Both the position numbers and the translations under genes were made by a program. From Cryobacterium sp. N22 (lineage in GTDB: Bacteria > Actinomycetota > Actinomycetes > Actinomycetales > Microbacteriaceae), in contig NZ_PJJP01000039.1 in NCBI RefSeq assembly GCF_002929555.1, positions 124,001 through 188,000 of the forward strand: a DNA stretch of 64,000 bases. The letters run 5' to 3'. Numbering within the stretch: the stretch's first letter is position 1; each line of letters opens with the position of its first letter. The notes beneath the pieces were generated by a model. It was not told the DNA's origin, did not search any database, and saw nothing but the letters and a program-made list of their open reading frames with translations. Positions 1 through 8,173 of this stretch are shown here, piece by piece.

Positions 1-1424
1 GCAAGCGCCTCGTCGTCGGCGAGGGTGCCGGCTCCGGCAGCCTCACTGGTGAACGAGTTGCCGGCTGCGGACGCGACATCGCCGGGGGCGATGATCTCGT
101 CGTTCGCGGATGCGACCTGCTTCTTGTGGGCTTCCCAGCGAGCCTGGGCTGCAGCGTAGTCCTGCTCCCACTTCTCGCGCTGGGAATCGAAGCCTTCGCG
201 CCACTCGTTGGTCTCCGGGTCGAAGCCCTCGGGGTACTTGTAGTTGCCCTGGTCGTCGTACTCGGTGAGCATTCCGTAGAGTGCCGGGTCGAACTCGGTG
301 CCCTCGGGGTCGACACCATCGTTGGCCTGCTTGAGGCTCAGCGAGATGCGGCGACGCTCCAGGTCGATGTCGATGACCTTGACGAACACCTCGTCGCCGA
401 CAGAGACAACCTGCTCGGCGAGTTCGACGTGCTTGCCGGACAGCTCGGAGATGTGGACCAGGCCCTCGATGCCCTCTGCAACGCGAACGAACGCGCCGAA
501 GGGGACGAGCTTGGTGACCTTACCCGGTGCAACCTGGCCGATGGCGTGGGTGCGGGCGAAGACCTGCCACGGGTCTTCCTGCGTGGCCTTGAGCGACAGG
601 GAAACGCGCTCGCGGTCCAGGTCGACCTCGAGGATCTCGACGGTGACTTCCTGACCGACCTCGACGACCTCGCTGGCGTGCTCGATGTGCTTCCAGCTGA
701 GCTCGGAGACGTGAACCAGGCCGTCAACGCCACCCAGGTCGACGAACGCACCGAAGTTGACGATCGACGAGACGACGCCCTTGCGGACCTGTCCCTTCTG
801 GAGGTTGTTGAGGAACGTGGTGCGGCTCTCGGACTGCGTCTGCTCGAGCAGGGCGCGGCGCGACAGGACGACGTTGTTGCGGTTCTTGTCGAGTTCGAGG
901 ATCTTGGCCTCGATCTCCTGGCCCAGGTACGGGGTCAGGTCGCGAACACGGCGGAGCTCGATGAGCGATGCCGGCAGGAAGCCGCGCAGGCCGATGTCGA
1001 CGATGAGCCCGCCCTTGACGACCTCAATGACCGAACCGGTGACGACTCCGTCGGATTCCTTGATCTTCTCGACGTCGCCCCATGCACGCTCGTACTGAGC
1101 GCGCTTCTTCGACAGGATGAGACGGCCTTCTTTGTCTTCCTTCTGAAGAACGAGTGCCTCGACCAGGTCGCCGACCTTGACGACCTCAGAGGGGTCGACG
1201 TCGTGCTTGATGGAGAGCTCGCGGGAGGGGATGACACCCTCGGTCTTGTAGCCGACGTCGAGGAGAACCTCGTCGCGGTCGATCTTCACAACGGTGCCCT
1301 CGATGAGGTCGCCGTCGTTGAAGAATTTCAGAGTCTTTTCGACCGCGGCAAGGAAGTCTTCAGCAGATCCGATGTCGTTGATGGCGACCTGCTTGGGTGC
1401 CCGTTCGGTCGTTGCGATTGTCAT
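1..1424 (-). CDS. rpsA: 30S ribosomal protein S1 (3' end cut by window edge)
   Basis: Ribosomal protein S1, an RNA-binding protein of the 30S subunit that helps bind mRNA. The product starts MTIATTERAPKQVAIND and 474 codons are inside the window; the C-terminus lies beyond position 1. Four successive S1 (OB-fold) repeats can be read. The first begins near residue 35 (GDLIEGTVVKIDRDEVLLDV), the third contains VNFGAFVDLGGVDGLVHVSE and the fourth VPFGAFVRVAEGIEGLVHIS. They are followed by an acidic, aromatic tail (YPEGFDPETNEWREGFD) typical of actinobacterial S1. The family is about 480-490 residues in actinobacteria, so only a few residues are probably missing. No convincing promoter was identified in the roughly 170 bases upstream. 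Confidence 0.95.
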   Translation of the reverse strand, partial: MTIATTERAPKQVAINDIGSAEDFLAAVEKTLKFFNDGDLIEGTVVKIDRDEVLLDVGYKTEGVIPSRELSIKHDVDPSEVVKVGDLVEALVLQKEDKEGRLILSKKRAQYERAWGDVEKIKESDGVVTGSVIEVVKGGLIVDIGLRGFLPASLIELRRVRDLTPYLGQEIEAKILELDKNRNNVVLSRRALLEQTQSESRTTFLNNLQKGQVRKGVVSSIVNFGAFVDLGGVDGLVHVSELSWKHIEHASEVVEVGQEVTVEILEVDLDRERVSLSLKATQEDPWQVFARTHAIGQVAPGKVTKLVPFGAFVRVAEGIEGLVHISELSGKHVELAEQVVSVGDEVFVKVIDIDLERRRISLSLKQANDGVDPEGTEFDPALYGMLTEYDDQGNYKYPEGFDPETNEWREGFDSQREKWEQDYAAAQARWEAHKKQVASANDEIIAPGDVASAAGNSFTSEAAGAGTLADDEAL

Positions 1425-1592
1425 GTAGTAGTTGCTCCAGGATGGACATATTCGGGCCAGAAGGGAAGGTCGTGCGATACGTATTCAAGATCCGCGACTG
1501 GCAGCGGCTAATTCGTCACAAGCGTGACAGTAAAGCTTAGCTGTTTCGGGCGGGCACCGGCAACCCGTTCGTGGCGACGACGGAGGGCCATT

Positions 1593-2192
1593 TCACCCTT
1601 CTTCGATCGAGTACCGGAACGACCCGGAGTATTCGTACACGGTGCCGACCAGCGGCAGCGTGACGGTGACCTGCACGTGTTGCCTCGTGTCGCCGTCGTC
1701 GAAGCGTTCCGTCAGGTGCACGCGGGGCGCGCACAGCCGTGGAACCGGCACCCGGTGACCGGCGAGGTGCACGAATACCCCAGTGGAATCCAGGTGCAGG
1801 GCACCGTCGACGATGCGGGCGTCAAGGCGGGTTTCCAGGCGTCCACTCCGACCGAGGCGGTCGGCGAGGCCGCCGGCATCCGCACCGATGGCATCGATCA
1901 TGTCGCGGGACCCGGCCGGGAATTCGAAGCGACGCACAGCATCCACCCGGTCGGGTCCCGGCCGGTTCACGACCAGGAATGGCACGTCGTGTTCCCAGAC
2001 CGGGAACAGCACGCCGTCGCGGGCCAGCAGCGCCAGAACCGGCCACAGCCAGCGCCGCGGGGTGCCGACCCTGTCGAAGGTCCCCCGGCCCAGGCCGTGC
2101 CGCCCGGCCGGGATGGCCGCGAAGTAGGCGCGAAGCTGCGGGTACAGTCCCGTCAGGTCACCACCGAGGGCGACCTCGTACGGCGACGGCAT
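1593..2192 (-). CDS. DUF4166 domain-containing protein
   Basis: About 199 residues starting MPSPYEVALGGDLTGLYPQL. The central stretch FDRVGTPRRWLWPVLALLARDGVLFPVWEHDVPFLVVNRP, quoted only as motif pieces (VGTPRRWLWPVL, LFPVWE, VPFLVVNRP), matches my memory of DUF4166 proteins, whose function is unknown. No signal peptide or membrane segment is evident. The start is chosen at the ATG 10 bases after the stop codon of the DUF885 gene. A longer reading frame exists upstream, but it would overlap that gene and lacks family-like sequence. The tight spacing suggests co-transcription with the DUF885 gene. Function not assigned. Confidence 0.75.
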   Translation of the reverse strand: MPSPYEVALGGDLTGLYPQLRAYFAAIPAGRHGLGRGTFDRVGTPRRWLWPVLALLARDGVLFPVWEHDVPFLVVNRPGPDRVDAVRRFEFPAGSRDMIDAIGADAGGLADRLGRSGRLETRLDARIVDGALHLDSTGVFVHLAGHRVPVPRLCAPRVHLTERFDDGDTRQHVQVTVTLPLVGTVYEYSGSFRYSIEEG

Positions 2193-2202
2193 GGGCACCG
2201 GG

Positions 2203-3879
2203 TTAGTTCTGCAGCGCCGATTCGAGGGTGTCGAGGCCGACCCCGCCGAGGTCGAGGGCACGGCGGTGGAACTCCTTGATGCTGAAGGCGGTTCCCTCGC
2301 GGACCTGGGCGTCGTCGCGCAGCTGTTCCCAGATGCGCTGGCCCACCTTGTACGAGGGCGCCTGGCCGGGCCAGCCCAGGTACCGGTTCACCTCGAACTT
2401 CACGAAGCCCTCGTTCATGTTCACGTTCCTGGCCAGGAAGTCGAAGGCGTAGTCCGCGGTCCAGGTCTGCGACCCGTCCGGCACCTTCTTGCCCAGGTGC
2501 ACCCCGATGTCGAGCACGACCCTGGCGGCGCGCATCCGCTGCCCGTCGAGCATGCCGAGCCTGTCGGCGGGGTCGTCCAGGTAGCCCAGCTGTTCCATCA
2601 GCCGTTCGGCGTAGAGCGCCCAGCCCTCCGCGTGGCCCGACGTGCCGGCCAGCTGGCGGCGCCAGGTGTTGAGGGACGCCCGGTTGTAGACCGCCTGGCC
2701 GATCTGCAGGTGATGACCGGGGATTCCCTCGTGGTAGACCGTGGTGAGTTCTCGCCAGGTGTCGAATTCGGTGACACCGGCGGGCACCGACCACCACATG
2801 CGGCCGGGGCGGGAGAAGTCATCGGTGGGTCCGGTGTAGTAGATGCCGCCCTCCTGGGTGGGGGCGATCATGCACTCCAGGCGGCGGATCTCCTCGGGGA
2901 TGTCGAACTGGGTTGCGCCGAGTTCGGCGACGGCCCTGTCGCTGGTCTCCTGCATCCAGCGCTGCAGGGCGTCGGTGCCGTGCAGCTTCCGGGCCGGGTC
3001 GGTGTCGAGGAAGGCGATCGCCTCGAGCACGGTGGCTCCGGGCTTGATCTGCCTGGCCACGCTCTCCTGTTCCTCGGTCATGCGGGCCAGTTCCGCGATG
3101 CCCCACTCGTACGTCTCGTCGAGGTCGATGGTGGCGCCGAGGAAGTGCCGCGACCTCAACGCGTAGAGCTCCCGGCCGACGGCATCCTGCTCGGTGGCAC
3201 GTGGCGCGAGCTCGTCGGCGAGGAACGTCGCCAGCCGCTCGTAGGCGGTAGCTGCCGCGTGGGCCCCGGCACCGAGGTCGGTGGCCAGGGAGGCCGGCAG
3301 GGAACCGTTTTCGAGGCCGGCCTCGGCGACGAAGTGGTTGAAGAACCCGTCGTTGGCGGCGTTGCGCCTGGCCTGGCCGAGCACCTCTCGCACCTGCCGG
3401 CGGGCCGGCGTGATGCCCTGGTCGATGCCCAGTCGCAGGGTCTCGATGTAGCCGGTGATGGCCGCAGGCACGGCGCCCAGGCGCGCGGAGATGTTGCGCC
3501 AGTCCTCGACAGTGTCGGTGGGCATGAGGTCGAAGACCTCGCGGATGCCCTGCGCGGGTGAGGCGATGACGTTGAGGTCGCGCAGTTGCAGGCCGGCGTC
3601 GGAACTCTCCAGGTCCAGCGCGAGGGTGCTGCGCAGGTCGGCGTGGGTGACCCTGTCCACGTCGTCGACCGGGACCGTGTCGTCGAGAAGCCGGATGGTG
3701 TCTGTCGCGGCCCGTACGTACGCCGCGTGTCCGTCCGGCGAGTAGTCCGCGAAACCCGATCCGTCGGCAGACCGGCCGATATAGGTGCCCACGGTGGGAT
3801 CGAGCGACACCATGGTGTCGACCCACCCCTCGGCGATCTGGTCGACGGGGGTGGGTGTCCGGCCTTCGTTCAGAGTCAT
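2203..3879 (-). CDS. DUF885 family protein (zincin-like metallopeptidase fold)
   Basis: 558 residues, ATG start. It carries the DUF885 signature: an HEGIPGHH motif around residue 382 (HExxH-like, probable zinc ligands and catalytic Glu) followed some 40 residues later by EGWALYAE, the region expected to supply a further ligand. The helical C-terminal half (DYAFDFLARNVNM, EVNRYLGWPGQA) also fits the family. DUF885 proteins are related to zincin peptidases and are usually annotated as putative dipeptidases; the substrate is unknown. There is no signal peptide, so it is probably cytoplasmic. It lies 26 bases downstream of polA and 10 bases upstream of the DUF4166 gene. Confidence 0.88.
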   Translation of the reverse strand: MTLNEGRTPTPVDQIAEGWVDTMVSLDPTVGTYIGRSADGSGFADYSPDGHAAYVRAATDTIRLLDDTVPVDDVDRVTHADLRSTLALDLESSDAGLQLRDLNVIASPAQGIREVFDLMPTDTVEDWRNISARLGAVPAAITGYIETLRLGIDQGITPARRQVREVLGQARRNAANDGFFNHFVAEAGLENGSLPASLATDLGAGAHAAATAYERLATFLADELAPRATEQDAVGRELYALRSRHFLGATIDLDETYEWGIAELARMTEEQESVARQIKPGATVLEAIAFLDTDPARKLHGTDALQRWMQETSDRAVAELGATQFDIPEEIRRLECMIAPTQEGGIYYTGPTDDFSRPGRMWWSVPAGVTEFDTWRELTTVYHEGIPGHHLQIGQAVYNRASLNTWRRQLAGTSGHAEGWALYAERLMEQLGYLDDPADRLGMLDGQRMRAARVVLDIGVHLGKKVPDGSQTWTADYAFDFLARNVNMNEGFVKFEVNRYLGWPGQAPSYKVGQRIWEQLRDDAQVREGTAFSIKEFHRRALDLGGVGLDTLESALQN

Positions 3880-3905
3880 CCCCCGAGCCTAGGACATGGT
3901 CCAGG

Positions 3906-6599
3906 TCAGTGCGCTGCGGCGTCCCAGTTGGCTCCGCGGCCCACCTGCACGTCCAGTGGCACCAGGAGATCGGCCGCGGACTCCATCCGCTGGGTGACCA
4001 CGTGCTGCAGGGCGTCCCACTCCCCCGGCGCCACCTCGAAGATCAGTTCGTCGTGCACCTGCAGCATCATGCGGCTCTGCAGGTCCTGCTCGCGCAGGTC
4101 CTCGGCGATGTTGTTCATCGCGATCTTCATCAGGTCGGCGGCCGAGCCCTGGATGGGTGCGTTCAGCGCGGCCCGTTCGGCGTTGTCCCGCAGCACCCGG
4201 TTGGGGCTGTTCAGTTCGGGGAACGGTCGGCGCCGGCCGAAGATCGTCGTGGTGTACCCGTCGACCTTGGCCTGCTCGACCACCCGGCGCAGGTAGTCGC
4301 GTACGGCGCCGAACCTGGCGAAGTAGTCATTGATGAGCTGTTTGGCCTCGCGCGATTCGATGCGCAGCTGCTTGGACAGGCCGAAGGCGCTGAGCCCGTA
4401 GGCGAGGCCGTACGACATGGCCTTGACCTTGTTGCGCATCTCTCCGGTCACGTCTTCAGGCGCGACGCCGAAGACCCTGGCGCCGACGAATCGGTGCAGG
4501 TCTTCGCCGGCGTTGAACGCCTCGATCAGGCCGGCGTCCTCGGAGAGGTGCGCCATGATGCGCATCTCGATCTGCGAGTAGTCGGCGGTGAGGAGGCTCT
4601 CGGAGCCGGACCCGGCGTGGAACGCGGCCCGGATGCGGCGGCCTTCCTCGGTGCGGACGGGGATGTTCTGCAGGTTCGGGTCGGTGGAGGAGATCCGGCC
4701 GGTGGCGGTGCCGATCTGCACATAGGTGGTGTGGATGCGGCCGGTGTCGTCGATGGCCCTGTCCAGGGTTTCCACGATCTGGCGCAGCTTGGTGGCGTCC
4801 CGGTGCTTCAGGAGCAGGTCGAGGAACGGGTGCGGGTTGCTGGCCTGCAGGTCGGCGAGGGCGCCGGCATCCGTGGTGAAGCCGGTCTTGTTGGCCCGGG
4901 TGCGGGGCATGCCCAGCTGGTCGAAGAGCACCTCCTGAAGCTGCTTGGGCGAACCGAGATTGACCTCGCGGCCGATCTGGGCGTAGGCGCCGGCCGCGAG
5001 CTCCGCGGCGGTGTCGCCCAGCTGCACCGACAGCGCGGCGAGTTCGGTGTGGTTGACCGCCACGCCGGCCAGCTCCATGCCGGCCAGCGTCATCAGGGTG
5101 GGCATCTCGATGTCGGTCAGCACGGTCCGTGAACCCTCGTCGAGCAGGGCGGCCAGGGTCGCGGCGAGCCGCACCGTGTACCAGGAGTCAACGGCGACGC
5201 CGCCGGCGACGCTCTCATCCGGCACCAGCTGGTTGGGGTCGACGACGGGCAGCGTCTCGTCGAGGTAACGCTTGACGAGGTCGGCCAGGGTCTTGTCCGG
5301 GCCGCCCGGGCGCAGCAGCCAACCGGCCACGAGGGTGTCGATGGCCAATCCGTTCAGGACCAGGCCGGCTCGGGTGAGGGCCTTGACCTGCGGCTTGGCG
5401 TCGTGCATGACCTTGGGGCCGGGGCCGGCCAGCCATTCCTCAAGCGGCAGGTAGTCGGCCCGGCCGGGCTGCCAGGCCACCGTCGCGGTCTCGGTGGCTG
5501 TGGCCAGGCCGAATCCGATGGGCAGGCCGTTGAGGAGCTCCACGGTGACGGAGAGGGCGGTGCCGCTCGTGGTCACCCGGTCCAACCAGGTGGCGAGTTC
5601 CTCGTCGAGCAGTTCGCGCTGCACCGGAGCCTTCGCCGCCGCGGGGACCTCGGCGACCGGGGCAGCCGCGACAGTCGCATCACCGGTGGCGGTCCCGTTG
5701 CCGTTGCCGTTGCCCTCGAGCTTGATCACCCGGTCCAGCAGGGTGCGGAACTCCAGGCGGCCGAAGACCTCGCGCACGGCGTCCTCGTCGATCGGTCCGC
5801 GCACCAGGTCGCGCAGCTCGACGGGCAGGTCGAGGTCGGTGACCAGCCGGTTGAGCCGGCGGTTGCGAATCGCGTTGTCCTTTTGTTCGCGCAGGTTGGC
5901 GCCGACCACGCCGGTGATCTCGTCGGCGTGCTCGAGGATCGCGTCGAGGCTACCGAACCGCTCCAGCCACTTCACGGCGGTCTTCTCGCCGACCTTGCTG
6001 ATGCCGATCAGGTTGTCGCTGGTCTCGCCGACGAGCGCGGCGATGTCCGGGTACTGTTCGGGGGCGATGCCGTACTTCTCGCGCACCTTGGCCGGGTCGT
6101 ACCTGGTGAGAGCCGACACACCCTGGCTGGCCGGGTAGAGCAGGGTGACGGTCTCGTTGACCAGTTGGATGGTATCCCGGTCGCCAGACACCACGTATAC
6201 GTCATAGCCCTCGGCGGTGCCACGCACCGAGAGGGTCGCGAGGATGTCGTCGGCCTCGTAGTCGTCCTTGGTCAGGGTCGTGATGTTCAGCGCCTTGAGC
6301 GCCTCCTGGAGCAGGGGAACCTGGCCCTTGAACTCCGACGGGGTGATCGCCCTGGTGCCCTTGTACTCCGGGTAGTCGCGGGTGCGGAACGAGTACCGCG
6401 AGATGTCGAACGCCACGGCGATGTGGCTCGGATTCTCGGTGCGGAGCAGGCTCAGCAGCATCGACAGGAAACCGTGGATGGCGTTGGTGTGCTGCCCGTC
6501 CCGGGTTTGGAAACTGTCAATGGGGAGGGCATGAAAGGCCCGGTAGGCCAGCGAGTGGCCATCGATGATCATCAGGGTAGGCTTTTTTGATTCCGACAC
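3906..6599 (-). CDS. polA: DNA polymerase I
   Basis: 897 residues, GTG start (VSESKKPTLMIIDGHSLAYR). It fills gaps in replication and repair. The N-terminal 5'-3' exonuclease (FEN-like) domain occupies roughly residues 1-300 (DGHSLAYRAF, YEADDILATL, SGDRD). The middle domain, where proofreading would lie, has no DxE exonuclease I motif (SVTVEL at the expected place), so it is probably inactive. In the polymerase domain, motif A is DYSQIEMRI (about residue 673), motif B RNKVKAMSYGLAYG (about 728) and motif C QVHDELIFEV (about 849). Motif B has Tyr where E. coli and Taq PolI have Phe, as I recall for mycobacterial PolI. Upstream is a short divergent gap to the thioesterase gene. Confidence 0.97.
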   Translation of the reverse strand: MSESKKPTLMIIDGHSLAYRAFHALPIDSFQTRDGQHTNAIHGFLSMLLSLLRTENPSHIAVAFDISRYSFRTRDYPEYKGTRAITPSEFKGQVPLLQEALKALNITTLTKDDYEADDILATLSVRGTAEGYDVYVVSGDRDTIQLVNETVTLLYPASQGVSALTRYDPAKVREKYGIAPEQYPDIAALVGETSDNLIGISKVGEKTAVKWLERFGSLDAILEHADEITGVVGANLREQKDNAIRNRRLNRLVTDLDLPVELRDLVRGPIDEDAVREVFGRLEFRTLLDRVIKLEGNGNGNGTATGDATVAAAPVAEVPAAAKAPVQRELLDEELATWLDRVTTSGTALSVTVELLNGLPIGFGLATATETATVAWQPGRADYLPLEEWLAGPGPKVMHDAKPQVKALTRAGLVLNGLAIDTLVAGWLLRPGGPDKTLADLVKRYLDETLPVVDPNQLVPDESVAGGVAVDSWYTVRLAATLAALLDEGSRTVLTDIEMPTLMTLAGMELAGVAVNHTELAALSVQLGDTAAELAAGAYAQIGREVNLGSPKQLQEVLFDQLGMPRTRANKTGFTTDAGALADLQASNPHPFLDLLLKHRDATKLRQIVETLDRAIDDTGRIHTTYVQIGTATGRISSTDPNLQNIPVRTEEGRRIRAAFHAGSGSESLLTADYSQIEMRIMAHLSEDAGLIEAFNAGEDLHRFVGARVFGVAPEDVTGEMRNKVKAMSYGLAYGLSAFGLSKQLRIESREAKQLINDYFARFGAVRDYLRRVVEQAKVDGYTTTIFGRRRPFPELNSPNRVLRDNAERAALNAPIQGSAADLMKIAMNNIAEDLREQDLQSRMMLQVHDELIFEVAPGEWDALQHVVTQRMESAADLLVPLDVQVGRGANWDAAAH

Positions 6600-6654
6600 A
6601 GTCCCAGCCTACAAGCCGCCTCCGGTGGGGCTGAGCCGAGCCACGAGGGTGACC

Positions 6655-7095
6655 ATGACCGAGCAGAACCCGTCCGAGAGCACCACCGACTTCCTCGCCT
6701 GGACGAAGGCGCGCGGCGCCGGCGACCTGGCCGACAAGATGGGCATCGAGTTCACCGAGTTCTCGCTCGAGAGGGCGGTGGCGCGGATGCCCGTCGAGGG
6801 CAACACCCAGCCGGCGATGCTGCTGCACGGCGGCGCCTACGTGGTGATGGGCGAGTCGCTCGGGTCGATGTCGGCCAACCTGCACGCCGGCCCTGGCAAG
6901 CTCGCCGTGGGCATCGAAATCAACGCCAGCCACACCGGCTCGGCCACCTCCGGGTACGTCACAGCCGTGTGCACCCCGATTCACCTGGGGCGCACGCTGA
7001 CCACCCACGAGATCGTGGTAACCGACGACGCGGGCCGGCGCTGTTCGACGATCCGCATCACCAACCTGATCCTGGACCAGCCCGCAGCGAGCTGA
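6655..7095 (+). CDS. PaaI-family hotdog-fold thioesterase
   Basis: 146 residues. The sequence LHGGAYVVMGESLGSMSANLH followed by VGIEINASHTGSATSGYVTA and PIHLGRTLTTHEI is typical of small hotdog-fold acyl-CoA thioesterases of the PaaI/YbdB/MenI group, which hydrolyse acyl- or aryl-CoA esters. The start is the ATG with a GAGGG ribosome-binding site five bases upstream. An in-frame GTG two codons earlier is an alternative, and the longer upstream frame overlaps the start of polA. It is transcribed divergently from polA and ends in a strong bidirectional terminator. A menaquinone-pathway role (MenI-like) is possible but not shown by context. Confidence 0.85.
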   Translation: MTEQNPSESTTDFLAWTKARGAGDLADKMGIEFTEFSLERAVARMPVEGNTQPAMLLHGGAYVVMGESLGSMSANLHAGPGKLAVGIEINASHTGSATSGYVTAVCTPIHLGRTLTTHEIVVTDDAGRRCSTIRITNLILDQPAAS

Positions 7096-7104
7096 TCCGC
7101 ACGG

Positions 7105-7149
7105 CACGAAAAAGCGGGTCCCTCACCGTAAGGGACCCGCTTTTTCGTG
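7105..7149. terminator. Bidirectional rho-independent terminator
   Basis: A perfect 19-bp inverted repeat (left arm 7105-7123, right arm 7131-7149) with a 7-base loop. The outer part of the stem is A5 on one side and T5 on the other, flanking a GC-rich core (gcgggtccct). It therefore provides a U-tract in both directions and serves the convergent thioesterase (+) and pdtaR (-) genes. Confidence 0.93.
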
Positions 7150-7178
7150 ACGCTGGTGCTAGCGCTAGCTGTTTTTTG

Positions 7179-7787
7179 CTAGCTCTTCTTGGCAGAGAGC
7201 TGTTCGATGATCGCCTGGGCGACGTCGTGCATGGTCAGGCGGCGGTCCATGGACGCCTTCTGGATCCAGCGGAACGCCTCCGGCTCGGTCAGGCCCATCT
7301 TCTCGTTGAGGAGGCCCTTGGCCCGGTCGACGAGCTTGCGGGTCTCGAAACGTTCGACAAGGTCGGCGACCTCGGCCTCGAGCGTGATGATCTGGCTGTA
7401 CCGCGAGAGGGCGATCTCGATCGCGGGCAGCAAGTCGTTCGGCGTGAACGGCTTCACGACGTACGCCAGGGCGCCGGCCTCGCTCGCGCGCTCGACCAGT
7501 TCCTTCTGGCTGAACGCGGTGAGCAGCACGACGGGGGCGATGTGCGCCTTGGTGATGCGTTCCGCGGCGGAGATCCCGTCGAGGTGGGGCATCTTGACGT
7601 CCATGATCACCAGGTCGGGGCGGAGCTCGGTGGCCAGGGCCACAGCGGTCTCGCCGTCGCCGGCTTCGCCCACCACTTCGAATCCGTTGTCTCGGAGGAT
7701 CTCGACGATGTCGAGCCTGATGAGGGATTCATCCTCCGCTACGACGACGCGGCGGGGGGGTACTGGAGTAGTCTCTTGGTCGGTCAC
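7179..7787 (-). CDS. pdtaR: ANTAR-domain response regulator (PdtaR type)
   Basis: About 202 residues. An N-terminal receiver domain (VVVAEDESLIRLDIVEIL, phospho-acceptor Asp in VIMDVKMP near residue 63, conserved Lys in YVVKPF) is followed by a C-terminal ANTAR RNA-binding domain (ERFETRKLVDRAKGLLNEKMGLTEPEAFRWIQ). This matches mycobacterial PdtaR (Rv1626), the partner of the histidine kinase PdtaS and an antiterminator-type regulator. No kinase gene lies next to it. The start is uncertain: GTG at 7787 is used here, and an in-frame TTG at 7793 is equally possible because no clear Shine-Dalgarno is seen. The tRNA-Leu gene is divergent, 38 bases away. Confidence 0.92.
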   Translation of the reverse strand: MTDQETTPVPPRRVVVAEDESLIRLDIVEILRDNGFEVVGEAGDGETAVALATELRPDLVIMDVKMPHLDGISAAERITKAHIAPVVLLTAFSQKELVERASEAGALAYVVKPFTPNDLLPAIEIALSRYSQIITLEAEVADLVERFETRKLVDRAKGLLNEKMGLTEPEAFRWIQKASMDRRLTMHDVAQAIIEQLSAKKS

Positions 7788-7825
7788 AGCCAAAAGCCTA
7801 CGGTATTCTGGTGCAGGTGTTGTGA

Positions 7826-7911
7826 GCCGGTGTGGCGGAATGGCAGACGCGGAGCACTCAAAATGCTTTGTTCGAAAGGACGTGTGGGTTCGAGTCCCAC
7901 CACCGGTACCA
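7826..7911 (+). tRNA. tRNA-Leu (anticodon CAA)
   Basis: 86 bases with encoded CCA. Acceptor stem gccggtg pairs with caccggt. The D-arm contains tggcggaatggcagacgcg, the anticodon stem gagca/tgctt encloses loop ctcaaaa (anticodon CAA), a long class-II variable arm follows, and the T-arm is gtggg-ttcgagt-cccac. The long variable arm and anticodon identify leucine. A TATTCT hexamer at 7804-7809 could be the -10 element, but no matching -35 was found. This is one of the few plus-strand genes here. Confidence 0.96.
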
Positions 7912-8123
7912 CTTCACCGCATGCCCGTTGCCCGGTTCGACCGGCGGCGGGCGTGCGGTGTTTCTGCCCTCGAGACGACTTTTCCGTCCCGGCAGCCAGG
8001 CCTTCAACGCCCGCACAGGCCCATCTCAGCCGTCGTTGCCCCCATTCGGCCGTCTGGCCCTCGTACGGGCGCACAGGCGCCCATCGGCCGTGCACGGCCG
8101 CTCAGTGGCCGCTCGGGGCGGGA

Positions 8124-8168
8124 ACGACAACAGCCCCGCGGATTTCTCCGCGGGGCTGGTGTTGTCGT
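8124..8168 (-). terminator. Terminator downstream of pyk
   Basis: Strong hairpin just past the pyk stop codon. Inner stem gccccgcgg (8133-8141) pairs perfectly with ccgcggggc (8148-8156) around a 6-base loop. An outer stem acgacaac/gttgtcgt (8124-8131 with 8161-8168) extends it with small bulges. The following U-tract is weak. The 260 bases between tRNA-Leu and pyk hold no other feature I can support. Confidence 0.8.
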
Positions 8169-8173
8169 GCTGC

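Noticed and set aside
1515-1528. Short inverted repeat gtcac-aagc-gtgac upstream of rpsA
   Set aside because: Only 5-bp arms, expected by chance in this base composition and without supporting promoter elements.
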